Shown piece after piece: positions 35,343 to 43,565 of a stretch of 64,000 bases of DNA. Origin of the DNA: Clostridia bacterium (GTDB lineage Bacteria; Bacillota; Clostridia; Oscillospirales; CAG-382). Numbering within the stretch: position 1 is the stretch's first letter; every line of letters begins with the position of its first letter. The notes beneath the pieces are model-generated. The model did no database searches. It was not told where the DNA came from and worked only from the letters and a program-made list of their open reading frames with translations. The stretch spans positions 1 through 64,000 of the forward strand of contig JAFYPA010000046.1 in assembly GCA_017560085.1 (NCBI GenBank). Reading direction: 5' to 3'. The translations under genes and the position numbers were made by a program.

Positions 35343-36185
35343 TTGACGAAAAGCACACGCAGACGAAAGGGCATTGTGCATTCGGTGCTTTCATTTATTG
35401 TGACGGTAATAATGATTATACGCTTTATAAGAGCGGACTACTATTCGGTATTCCTCTGTGCTCTGACGCTTGCTCTTTTCTATATTCCCGCCTTTATTGA
35501 CAGAACATTCCGTGTAAAGCTTACACCGGAGCTTCAGGTTATAATTCTTCTTTTTATATTCTCGGCGGAAATACTCGGCGAAATCGGAAGCTTTTACACC
35601 TTTATCCCCTGGTGGGACACGATGCTTCACACCATAAACGGATTTCTTATGGCGGCAATCGGCTTTGCTATGATTGATATACTCAACAATTCCCCACGGT
35701 TTCACATCAGCCTTTCACCGCTGTTCGTTGCGTTTGTGGCGTTCTGCTTTTCCATGACTGTAGGCGTACTGTGGGAATTCTTTGAATTCGGTATGGACTT
35801 TTTCACGCTTTCCGATATGCAGAAGGACAAAATCGTCACCGCAATTTCCTCTGTAAAGCTTCATCCCGAGGGAATCAACGATCCCGTTGTTATGCGTGGC
35901 ATCGACAAAACCGTGCTTTATTTTTCCGACGGGACTCTTCCCTACACGATAAACGGCGGCTATCTTGATATCGGTATTTACGATACCATGAAGGATTTGC
36001 TTGTAAATCTTATCGGTGCGGTTGTGTTTTCCGTTATCGGGTATTTTTACATTATAGGGCGTGACAGAGGTATGTTTGCCACGAAGTTTATCCCTCAGAT
36101 GAAAACGCGGGAGGAAATCGAGCAGACCAAGGCACAGATTCGTGCCGAGCGCGAATGCAAAAGAAGGAAAAGGGCGAACAAATAA
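35343..36185 (+). CDS. integral membrane protein, DUF2238/YjdF-like
   Basis: The 280-residue protein starts at a TTG (35343) six bases after a GGGGGG site. It has about six hydrophobic segments, then a soluble insert (about 165-205) and a Lys/Arg-rich cytoplasmic tail. The segment PWWDTMLHTINGFL and the later VGVLWEFFEFGMD resemble the conserved WDT-H-GF and WE-EF motifs of the DUF2238 (YjdF) family. Function is not known. It is a single gene with TATAAT at 35308-35313 and a bidirectional terminator behind it. Confidence 0.65.
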   Translation: MTKSTRRRKGIVHSVLSFIVTVIMIIRFIRADYYSVFLCALTLALFYIPAFIDRTFRVKLTPELQVIILLFIFSAEILGEIGSFYTFIPWWDTMLHTINGFLMAAIGFAMIDILNNSPRFHISLSPLFVAFVAFCFSMTVGVLWEFFEFGMDFFTLSDMQKDKIVTAISSVKLHPEGINDPVVMRGIDKTVLYFSDGTLPYTINGGYLDIGIYDTMKDLLVNLIGAVVFSVIGYFYIIGRDRGMFATKFIPQMKTREEIEQTKAQIRAERECKRRKRANK

Positions 36186-36236
36186 AAGGCGGTAAAGTCA
36201 TCCTTCTCTCTCGTCTTTGCTTGCCGATGAATGCAA

Positions 36237-36261
36237 AAAGCCGTTCCGATGGAACGGCTTT
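36237..36261. terminator. bidirectional terminator between the DUF2238-like gene and kdgK
   Basis: AAAGCCGTTCC and GGAACGGCTTT are perfect 11-base arms around a three-base loop, with T-rich runs on both strands. Confidence 0.85.
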
Positions 36262-36323
36262 GACTTTTATTTCGTGGGAAATCTGTACGGATATTCGATT
36301 TTCAGCGGAGGGTCATATAAGAT

Positions 36324-37328
36324 TTACCGTCTGACATCATTTACAGCCTGATTCATAATGTCCTGTATTTCTTCAACGGAAGCAAAATTTATATCCTTCG
36401 TGACGGTATGCTTAAGGGCACCCGATGCCGAAGCAAAACGAATTGCTTTGTCGATACAGTATCCGTTGACGGTCGCATATATCAATCCCGCGGAAAAGGC
36501 ATCACCGCTACCGACACGGTCTACAACGCCTGTTCTGATCTGCGGGCTGATTGCGAAATCCTTTCCCGAAGAGAAGGCGGCATACACAAGAGCCTCGCTT
36601 GCGGAAATTGTCCTTCTTACGGTTACCGCAATATGTTCGATTTCTGTTTTTTCTCTTACTTTTGCAATAATATCGGAAAGTCGCCTTTCGGGCTCGTTTT
36701 CACCGTACTCGGAGGAAATGCCGAAAATCATTTTCAAATGCTCTTCGTTTCCTATGAGATACGAGATATACGGCAACAATTCCTTGATTATATCATAATA
36801 TTCAATCGGAGTTGCAAGCTTGGGACGGTAATTTATATCAAAAAATACCCTTATGCTTCTGCTTTTTGCTTCTGCCATTGCCCTTTTTACCGTTTCGAAA
36901 AGGCTTTCAGAAAGCGCGGGAGTGATTCCGCTTACATAAAAAACATCGGCGTCATTAAATATGGCATCCCAGTCATAATCATCGTAGCCCGAGGCTGTGA
37001 ATACGCTTCCGTCACGGTCGTATATTACAGAGGAGGACCTTAAAAATCTTCCGTTTTCAAGATAATATACGCCCATTCTTCCGTCACCGTAAGATATATT
37101 TTCCGTATCAATTCCGAAGCTTCTTAAAAAGCTGACGCCTTTTTTGGCAAGGGCGTGCTCGGGAAGCCTTGTAACAAATTTTGTCTGCTCACCCCAGTAA
37201 GAAAGCGCCGCACAGACATTTGCCTCAGCACCGGTAAAGCTCATTTGCATATACTCAGACTGAGCAAAGCGCTCGTCACCTATCGGGCTGAAATGTATAA
37301 GAAAATCACCAAAGCCTACTGTTTTCAT
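36324..37328 (-). CDS. kdgK: PfkB-family sugar kinase, probable 2-keto-3-deoxygluconate kinase
   Basis: The start at ATG 37328 follows AAAGGA and gives 334 residues. A GTG at 37346 overlaps eda and is less likely. PfkB signatures are the N-terminal SFTGAEANVCAALSYWG and the C-terminal DRVGSGDAFSAGLIY, where the Asp is the catalytic base. KDG kinase makes KDPG from 2-keto-3-deoxygluconate, and the next upstream gene is KDPG aldolase, so together they complete the uronate/Entner-Doudoroff branch. A fructokinase or other PfkB sugar kinase cannot be excluded by sequence alone, but context is strong. Confidence 0.87.
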   Translation of the reverse strand: MKTVGFGDFLIHFSPIGDERFAQSEYMQMSFTGAEANVCAALSYWGEQTKFVTRLPEHALAKKGVSFLRSFGIDTENISYGDGRMGVYYLENGRFLRSSSVIYDRDGSVFTASGYDDYDWDAIFNDADVFYVSGITPALSESLFETVKRAMAEAKSRSIRVFFDINYRPKLATPIEYYDIIKELLPYISYLIGNEEHLKMIFGISSEYGENEPERRLSDIIAKVREKTEIEHIAVTVRRTISASEALVYAAFSSGKDFAISPQIRTGVVDRVGSGDAFSAGLIYATVNGYCIDKAIRFASASGALKHTVTKDINFASVEEIQDIMNQAVNDVRR

Positions 37329-37332
37329 AATT

Positions 37333-37950
37333 TCATTTCCTTTCACACTGCTTTATAATTTCCTTTATGCCCTCTGCATCTCCGCTTTTCAGCATATCCT
37401 TCGGGAGCATAAAGCTGCCGCCGCACGCAAGGACATTATCCAATTTTAAATAGCTCTCAACATTTTCAAGCGTAATTCCTCCCGTAGGAACAAATGACAC
37501 GCCCGAAAAGGCTCCTTTATATAAGCTTAATGCCTTTGTTCCGCCCGAGCATTCAGCGGGGAAGAATTTCAGAATTTTATATCCCATCGAGGACATTTTC
37601 AGAATCTCGCCCGGAGTTGAAGCGCCGGGCAAAAAGGGGATATTTGCTTTTTTGGCTTCCTCGTGCAATTCGTCAAGAAAACCGGGCGAAACAAGGAAAT
37701 CCGCACCTGTTTCAATTGCTCTTTTTAAGGTATCTGCCGAATTTACCGTTCCTGCACCGACCGTTAATTCGGGACAGCTTTTCTTGATATAAGAAATGGA
37801 TTCAAATGCGAATGAATTTCTCAAGGTAATTTCCAGAACCTCGGTTTCCGACAAAAACAAGGCTTTGATGATAGTGTCCAGCTCGTCCTTGCTTTCGGGG
37901 CAAACCACGGGGATGATTCCTTTTTTCAACAGTTTACCGTATTTTTCCAT
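37333..37950 (-). CDS. eda: KDPG/KHG aldolase (bifunctional 4-hydroxy-2-oxoglutarate aldolase)
   Basis: The 205-residue class I aldolase splits 2-keto-3-deoxy-6-phosphogluconate into pyruvate and glyceraldehyde 3-phosphate. Conserved parts are VLEITLRNSFAFESI with the catalytic Glu, VGAGTVNSADT, the Schiff-base lysine in KILKFFPAE, and the phosphate-binding PTGGI. Length is normal. kdgK starts four bases after its stop. No uronate isomerase or dehydratase genes are next to the pair, and the sequence just upstream looks like the end of a lost gene. Confidence 0.93.
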   Translation of the reverse strand: MEKYGKLLKKGIIPVVCPESKDELDTIIKALFLSETEVLEITLRNSFAFESISYIKKSCPELTVGAGTVNSADTLKRAIETGADFLVSPGFLDELHEEAKKANIPFLPGASTPGEILKMSSMGYKILKFFPAECSGGTKALSLYKGAFSGVSFVPTGGITLENVESYLKLDNVLACGGSFMLPKDMLKSGDAEGIKEIIKQCERK

Positions 37951-38093
37951 AATTCATATACCACCTTTTTATACATTCGTATTTTCTCAGGGTCAACAAC
38001 GGAAGGAATGCTTCCGTTTTCCGTCGTACCGAGGATAATTTTATCGACTTCGCTTGTGTTTTTAAGTACCTTATTTGTTTCGGTGCCTTCCAC
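37926..38093 (-). pseudogene. possible 3' remnant of a lost gene upstream of eda
   Basis: The 150 bases between the GrpB gene and eda stay open in one frame and end in a TGA at 37926, overlapping the eda start. The encoded text (for example DKIILGTTENGSIPSVVDPE and RMYKKVVYELW) reads like real protein, but only a GTG without ribosome site could start it. I do not recognise the family. It may be the C-terminal end of a gene removed by deletion, or non-coding chance. Confidence 0.3.
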
Positions 38094-38099
38094 GGGATT

Positions 38100-38618
38100 T
38101 TATTCTACAAGTCCGCAGGCACGGTAAAGCTCGTTTATGCACGGGGATTTGTGCTGTATGTATTTATCTATATCATCGGGGTAAAGCCGTGCCGCCTCGG
38201 TTTTCACTTCGCCGTATTTTTTCATTGCCTCGGGGTTGCTTCTGAGAAAGTCTCTGAAGGCGATATGGCGGTGAAGCTCACGGGAGCTTTTCGGGCACAC
38301 ATAAAGATGATGCTTAAAAAGGTGTGGCTTGTCGGAATAATCGAAGGCTTCCCTGCCCTCTATACCGAGATTTCCCTCGTGGATATAGCCTGCTTTTGCA
38401 AGGGCTTCCTTGACATTTTCAAGCACGGAATAATCCTCAATTACCACGTCTATATCAATGCACGGCTTTGCGCAGAGTCCCTCGACGGATGTGCTTCCGA
38501 CGTGCTCGATTGCAATACAAAGCTCGCCCAGTGCCGAGGATATTTCCTTTTTTATATCTTCAAATGCGGTTTGCCATTGCTTGCTGTACGGCAGAACCGT
38601 AACCCTTCTTGTTTTCAT
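38100..38618 (-). CDS. GrpB family protein (UPF0157, nucleotidyltransferase-like)
   Basis: The 172-residue protein has the family features VLPYSKQWQTAFEDIKKEI at the N-terminus, then IEHVGSTSVEGLCAKPCIDI with the nucleotidyltransferase-like Gly-Ser and D-x-D, and later HHLYVCPKSSRELHRHIAFR. GrpB-type proteins are related to nucleotidyltransferases and sometimes fused to CoaE, but their biochemical role is unclear. It is 16 bases after the methyltransferase gene and likely co-transcribed. Confidence 0.88.
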   Translation of the reverse strand: MKTRRVTVLPYSKQWQTAFEDIKKEISSALGELCIAIEHVGSTSVEGLCAKPCIDIDVVIEDYSVLENVKEALAKAGYIHEGNLGIEGREAFDYSDKPHLFKHHLYVCPKSSRELHRHIAFRDFLRSNPEAMKKYGEVKTEAARLYPDDIDKYIQHKSPCINELYRACGLVE

Positions 38619-38634
38619 TTTGATTCTCCTTGCT

Positions 38635-39231
38635 TTACGGCAGACAAAAAATCAGAATCCGCTCTCTTGTGTCCTTTGCGGGAAAGAGGTCGTTACAGGA
38701 AATTTCCTCTACGAATTCCGGTGCGTCCGAGGTCATAAGATATGAAACATATTCATCTGATGGGTAATAAAAGAACAGGTAAATCCGTCTCGGTGCTTCG
38801 TAGTAGGACTGCGTTATTTTTGCCATTACTCCGTGAAGTATCTCTGCGGAAAATGGGTTAAAGAAATAACATCCCGTTATATTATGCGGCACCTCATACT
38901 CCTCTGCACGCGCAAGAATAAATTCGGTATTTGCTCCGTCCCTTGCGGTGGACTTGTTCAGAAGTGCGCTTTTATATATCCGCTCGTCGTACTCTATTCC
39001 GACAGTCTCCGCTCCCGCTGTGTGGGCGAGAAAGAAGTCGACTCTGCCCTTTCCGCAGCCGTAGTCCAGCACTCTGTCCCCTTTTCGGATATAGCCGCTG
39101 TCTGCCAGTCTTTCAAGGACACTGTAGGGCGTGGGCTCGTAGGGATAGTGATATTCGTCAGCAATTGTGTCGTCTCTGCCGTCGGTTTTTATCTGCAGGA
39201 GCTTTTCCCACTTTTCTTCGGTTGTTGTCAT
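38635..39231 (-). CDS. class I SAM-dependent methyltransferase
   Basis: The 198-residue protein has the SAM-binding motif RVLDYGCGKGRVDFFLAH, the acidic GIEYDERIY and a catalytic-loop-like GCYFFNPFSAEI. It is a cytosolic class I methyltransferase of unknown substrate. The NPF motif resembles the NPPF/DPPY catalytic loop of base-modifying enzymes, but the surrounding sequence does not settle this. AGAGGAAT precedes the ATG. An extended -10 (TGA-TAAAAT) at 39274-39282 probably drives it and the following minus-strand genes. Confidence 0.85.
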   Translation of the reverse strand: MTTTEEKWEKLLQIKTDGRDDTIADEYHYPYEPTPYSVLERLADSGYIRKGDRVLDYGCGKGRVDFFLAHTAGAETVGIEYDERIYKSALLNKSTARDGANTEFILARAEEYEVPHNITGCYFFNPFSAEILHGVMAKITQSYYEAPRRIYLFFYYPSDEYVSYLMTSDAPEFVEEISCNDLFPAKDTRERILIFCLP

Positions 39232-39273
39232 TGAATTCCTCTGTGTTTGTATTGTTTTACCGTTTTCAAGGGT

Positions 39274-39282
39274 ATTTTATCA
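39274..39282 (-). promoter_or_regulatory. extended -10 promoter of the methyltransferase-GrpB run
   Basis: On the minus strand TGA-TAAAAT forms an extended -10 about 45 bases before the ATG at 39231. No -35 is clear. Confidence 0.4.
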
Positions 39283-39341
39283 CAAAAGAGAGCGGAAATA
39301 AATAGGTTATGTAGAAAATTTACAAGTTTTCATCCTTTGTA

Positions 39342-39370
39342 TTGACATATTTGCAGATTTATGGTAAACT
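39342..39370 (+). promoter_or_regulatory. promoter of the SLH/beta-helix gene
   Basis: TTGACA (39342-39347) and TAAACT (39365-39370) are 17 bases apart. The leader is about 75 bases and ends with AAGGAGG. Confidence 0.72.
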
Positions 39371-39450
39371 TGTTTCATCCAATTTGTGCGTTTTGTGGCA
39401 AAGAACAGCGCACGGATAAAATTCAATTCCAATCATAAGGAGGAAAAGGA

Positions 39451-42400
39451 ATGAAGAAAATTTTGACAGCGGTACTCGCAGTAATGCTTGTTTTCAGCAG
39501 CTTCTGCTTCTGCACGGGCGCGAGTGCGGCAAACGACAAGGCGGAGGGATTGTTATTCTCCTTCAGCTATCAGGACAAAAACAACGGTATCGTTGACAGA
39601 AAGGGAACAGCGACCGTGGAAAAGATGTCGCTCGACGGCAAAAATGTTCTCAAGGTTGTTCCCGATAAGGAAAACGCAAAGGGCACGAACATTGCGCTCG
39701 ACTGCTACTGCCTTACATATTCCGTAAATGATATCAAGGATGCGCGTTATATGACGGTGGAATACAAGTATGAATGCCCCGCAGATTACGAAAATCTCGG
39801 CAAGATGTCAATCACTATGTTCCCCAACGGCGGTGCGCTTAAAACATCGGTTGCGGCTGATTCCATTGGTGACATCAAGAACGGCGAATGGGCTACGGCT
39901 ATATTCAACATTTCAAAGATTTCTTCCGCTCTCAATGAAGATGGTACATTCAAGCAGTTCCATCTTTATCCCTTCAGCAAGGGTGCTAATCCCGTGAATA
40001 TGGTTAAGGAGCAGGTAATGTACATCGGTGATGTTTCCTTCTACAGCGTAAACCCCGACCCCAATGTTACCTACACTGTTTCCTTCCGCAAGGGTAACCC
40101 CAATGCAGAGGGTGCGGATCCCTCACCCCGCACGGTAAAGAGAGGCGAATATTACACACTTCCTCAGCACAACTACACACTTCCCAAGGGTGAGTTCCTC
40201 GGTTGGAGATACTCCGTTGACGAAAAACTTTACCCCGCGGGAACAGAGTTTACCGCTATTGACAACGATGTAAGCTTCACAGCGGAATTTGACGTAACTG
40301 AGGCTCAGGCAGACTACAAGACACTTCAGTTCACAGCATATCAGAACGGAAGCGTTGACAAGAAGGACAACCTCTCGGTTACAAACGACTCCTTCCAGGG
40401 CAAGGAGGTAGTAAAGATTGTCCCCACTCCCGGCGGAACGGCGGATGCAAAGACAATGACTGTTGACGGCTGGAGCTATGCCAAGGCGGGAATAGACCTT
40501 GACGTATACAAGTATGTTGTTATCTCCTACTACTTTGACGGCACACTTCCCAAGGAGGCGGGCTTCCGCTTCAATATTCTCCCCAGCGGAGGCATTCTCA
40601 CAAAGGCATTCGGTGCGGTAACAGAGCCTATCAAGAGCGGCAGATGGGAATTCGCCGTTGTTGACCTTACGGGTATCGAGGCGAACCTTACTCCCGATAT
40701 GACATCTCATGTTGCAAGACAGATTCACCTTTATGTATTCAACGGTCTTACGGGCGCTGATATGACAGGTGACGAAACACTTTACATAAACAGCCTTATT
40801 TTCTTCAAGGAAAAGCCCGTGCTTAATGTTCACGAGTCCTATATGAAGGGCTATGACGGCGGTCTCTTCAAGCCTCAGGGCAATATGACAAGAGCAGAGG
40901 CTTGTACAATAGTTGCAAGACTTTCTGCAGGTTCCGACGAGCTTGTTCCCGCGGACAAGACCACGGCATTTACGGATGTTCCCGCAGATCAGTGGTATCA
41001 CAAGTATATTTCCTATGTTGAATCTCTCGGTTATCTTAAGAGCTACAGCGGTGCTTTCCTTCCCAACCAGCCTATCACAAGAGCTGAGTTCGTAGAGCTT
41101 GTTTACAATATGGGACTTCTCAAGGATGCGGGCAAGAACGGTACCTTCACAGACGTTGCGGCAGACCATCCCAAGGCTGAGGTTATCGCAGCTGCCGGCA
41201 AGGCAGGACTTGTCAACGGCTACGACAACGGCAACGGTACATTCAGTTTCAAGCCCGATGCTACAATTACAAGAGCAGAGGTCGTAACGGTTATAAACAA
41301 TGCATACGGCAGAACTATTACCGCAGACAAGCTTTCCGAGGATATGAAGTACACCTTCTCCGATGTTGCCAAGGATTTCTGGGCATATGCGGGCATTATG
41401 GAGGCAACAGTTCCTCACGTTGAAAACGCCGAGGGCTGGATAAGTGCTGTGGTATCTCCCCTTTCCATCTTCGGCGCGGGCGAGGCTGCAATCGACTATG
41501 CGGCGGGCGAGGCTTACGTTAAGGAGCTTGATGCCATATCCGAAAAGATGAAGGCTGAAATTCTTGCGACAAAGACAACTGTTGAAATCAAGGGTACAAA
41601 GTACTATGTTTCCAACAACGGTAACGACTCCAACGACGGTAAGAGTCCCGAAACCGCATGGAAGACAATCAAGAAGGTTAACGAATCCAAGTCCAAGCTC
41701 AAGGCAGGCGATGCTATTCTCTTTGAAAGAGGCGGTCTCTGGCGTGAAAGACTTACGGGTGTTACGGGTATTACCTACTCCGCATACGGCGAAGGCGACA
41801 AGCCCAAGCTTTACGGCTCACCCGAAAACGGCGCAGACCCCACAAAGTGGTCACTCCTTGCGGGTACAAGCAACATCTGGGTATATGCTAACGAGCTTAT
41901 CGATGTCGGCGGTATTATCTGTGACGGCGGTAAGGTTGTAGGTCTTAAGGAGGTTCCCGACCTTTACGACGGCGAATTCTTCGTAAGAGGCACAAAGAAG
42001 GCAAAGCCCTTTGACATTATCACCGAGCTTAACGAAAACTACGAATTCTTCAGTGATGTACGCAATGCAAGTGCACTTGCAACAACAAAGGGTAAGCTTT
42101 ACTTCAAGTGTGACGAGGGCAACCCCGGTGAGCTGTTCAGCCAGATTGAATTCAACATCAAGGGCAATGTTATTTCCAATGGTAACGCAACCGATACTCA
42201 CTACGACAATCTCTGCATTATGTACACCGGTACACACGGTATCGGCTCCGGCACAACAAAGAATCTTACCGTTACAAACTGTGAAATCGGCTGGATCGGC
42301 GGTACAATTCAGACCTACAGCAACAACGCGGTAACAAGACTCGGTAACGGTGTTGAAATCTACGGCGGATGCGACGGCTACATTGTAGACAACAACTACA

Positions 42401-42957
42401 TCTATCAGTGCTACGATGCGGGCGCAACACACCAGTACAAGGGCGGTACAAACGATATCTCCATGTACAACATCGTATACAGCAACAACCTTATTGAGGA
42501 CTGTATCTACTCCATCGAGTACTTCAACAGCGACCCCGCAAGCGGTAAGGCACTCCGTGACGGTAAGAACTTTGTAATCAAGGACAACGTTATGAGACGT
42601 GCGGGCTACGGCTGGGGTAATCAGAGACCCGACAGCAACGTATCCTCTCATGTTAAGGGCTGGTCAAGCAGAAACGAGTACGAAAAGGGTACATACATCA
42701 TCTCCGACAACATCTTTGACAGATGCTCCTGGAAGATGTTCCAGACTACCGCAACATATGCGGCTTGGTGTCCTATCTACAGAGACAACACCTACGTTCA
42801 GTATATCGGCGGCGGATTTGCAGAGCACAAGGATCTCAGCATCACCTTCGACAGCTTCGCAGATGCCGTTATAAAGAACGATCTCGGCGATGCGGGAGCA
42901 AAGGTTTACTTCCTTCCCGAAAGCTACAAGCACGACGGATTCCTTACAAGAGGCTAA
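39451..42957 (+). CDS. secreted SLH-domain protein with C-terminal right-handed beta-helix
   Basis: The 1168-residue protein has a signal peptide (about 1-27), two related beta-sandwich domains (about 30-200 and 290-450) separated by an InlB/Flg_new-like repeat (about 207-285), three SLH modules (about 460-650), and a parallel beta-helix (about 710-1168). The helix opens with KYYVSNNGNDSNDGKSPETA and carries many NN-turn repeats such as VTNCEIGW and VDNNYIYQC. SLH modules in the middle, with the putative sugar-acting helix at the end, are unusual. Such helices often bind or cleave polysaccharides. The C-terminal half is paralogous to the minus-strand protein at 57589-61764. Confidence 0.87.
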   Translation: MKKILTAVLAVMLVFSSFCFCTGASAANDKAEGLLFSFSYQDKNNGIVDRKGTATVEKMSLDGKNVLKVVPDKENAKGTNIALDCYCLTYSVNDIKDARYMTVEYKYECPADYENLGKMSITMFPNGGALKTSVAADSIGDIKNGEWATAIFNISKISSALNEDGTFKQFHLYPFSKGANPVNMVKEQVMYIGDVSFYSVNPDPNVTYTVSFRKGNPNAEGADPSPRTVKRGEYYTLPQHNYTLPKGEFLGWRYSVDEKLYPAGTEFTAIDNDVSFTAEFDVTEAQADYKTLQFTAYQNGSVDKKDNLSVTNDSFQGKEVVKIVPTPGGTADAKTMTVDGWSYAKAGIDLDVYKYVVISYYFDGTLPKEAGFRFNILPSGGILTKAFGAVTEPIKSGRWEFAVVDLTGIEANLTPDMTSHVARQIHLYVFNGLTGADMTGDETLYINSLIFFKEKPVLNVHESYMKGYDGGLFKPQGNMTRAEACTIVARLSAGSDELVPADKTTAFTDVPADQWYHKYISYVESLGYLKSYSGAFLPNQPITRAEFVELVYNMGLLKDAGKNGTFTDVAADHPKAEVIAAAGKAGLVNGYDNGNGTFSFKPDATITRAEVVTVINNAYGRTITADKLSEDMKYTFSDVAKDFWAYAGIMEATVPHVENAEGWISAVVSPLSIFGAGEAAIDYAAGEAYVKELDAISEKMKAEILATKTTVEIKGTKYYVSNNGNDSNDGKSPETAWKTIKKVNESKSKLKAGDAILFERGGLWRERLTGVTGITYSAYGEGDKPKLYGSPENGADPTKWSLLAGTSNIWVYANELIDVGGIICDGGKVVGLKEVPDLYDGEFFVRGTKKAKPFDIITELNENYEFFSDVRNASALATTKGKLYFKCDEGNPGELFSQIEFNIKGNVISNGNATDTHYDNLCIMYTGTHGIGSGTTKNLTVTNCEIGWIGGTIQTYSNNAVTRLGNGVEIYGGCDGYIVDNNYIYQCYDAGATHQYKGGTNDISMYNIVYSNNLIEDCIYSIEYFNSDPASGKALRDGKNFVIKDNVMRRAGYGWGNQRPDSNVSSHVKGWSSRNEYEKGTYIISDNIFDRCSWKMFQTTATYAAWCPIYRDNTYVQYIGGGFAEHKDLSITFDSFADAVIKNDLGDAGAKVYFLPESYKHDGFLTRG

Positions 42958-42976
42958 AGCACAGGCATAGAGATTT

Positions 42977-43007
42977 CCCCCACGGGTGAAGGCTTCATCT
43001 GTGGGGG
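42977..43007 (+). terminator. hairpin after the SLH/beta-helix gene
   Basis: CCCCCAC and GTGGGGG pair, with an inner TGAAG/CTTCA stem. ATTTTAG follows, so termination may be partial. Confidence 0.6.
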
Positions 43008-43018
43008 GGATTTTAGGG

Positions 43019-43042
43019 AATTCACAATTCACAATGCACAAT
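43019..43042. repeat. heptamer repeat cluster 3
   Basis: AATTCAC, AATTCAC and AATGCAC followed by AATT stand between the hairpin and the acetyltransferase gene, the same units as at 24894 and 27821. Confidence 0.82.
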
Positions 43043-43058
43043 TAGAGGAGTAGAGGCT

Positions 43059-43460
43059 ATGAAATTTACTACAGATGAAAAGGATACGGAATTTGTTCGG
43101 GATGCACTTTATGCGTTCAACCGTGAGATTGTTGGGAATGATGGGCATACACCGCTTAACATTGTTGAAGAGGATTCTGACGGTAATATAATAGGCGGTA
43201 TACTCGGTGGCACTTACTGGGGCTGGATGTATATTGATATTCTTTGGGTGCAGGAAAATCACAGGAGATGCGGGCTTGGCTCAAGGCTTGTTTCCATGGC
43301 GGAGGATGAGGCACGGAAGAGGGGCTGTCATCACGTTCACGTGGATACGATGAGCTGGCAGGCACCCGGATTTTACAAAAAGCTTGGGTACGAGCTTATC
43401 GGAATGTTGCCGGATATTCCCAAGGGTAATGAGAAGTATTTGTTTATCAAGGCGTTATAA
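43059..43460 (+). CDS. GNAT-family N-acetyltransferase
   Basis: The 133-residue protein has the GNAT acetyl-CoA loop HRRCGLGSRLVSMAEDEA and the closing FYKKLGYELIGML, a full-size single GNAT domain. It transfers an acetyl group from acetyl-CoA to an amine, and the substrate is unknown. Ribosome site AGAGGAGTAG lies upstream. It stands alone between the heptamer cluster and a bidirectional terminator. Confidence 0.88.
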   Translation: MKFTTDEKDTEFVRDALYAFNREIVGNDGHTPLNIVEEDSDGNIIGGILGGTYWGWMYIDILWVQENHRRCGLGSRLVSMAEDEARKRGCHHVHVDTMSWQAPGFYKKLGYELIGMLPDIPKGNEKYLFIKAL

Positions 43461-43513
43461 TCCGATTGAATTTCAAGGAAAGCTTTTTCTCCGACACACT
43501 AAACAGCAAAAGC

Positions 43514-43546
43514 AAGAAGACTACACCGCTTCGGTATAGTCTTCTT
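43514..43546. terminator. bidirectional terminator between the acetyltransferase and the giant phosphoesterase gene
   Basis: A 15-base stem (AAGAAGACTACACCG with CGGTATAGTCTTCTT, one mismatch) around a three-base loop lies between converging genes, with T-rich flanks on the plus side. Confidence 0.82.
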
Positions 43547-43565
43547 TTAGTTTTACTTATTCAGC

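Noticed and set aside
36408-37043. Plus-strand frame opposite kdgK
   Set aside because: It is antisense to a clear PfkB kinase and has no recognisable protein features.
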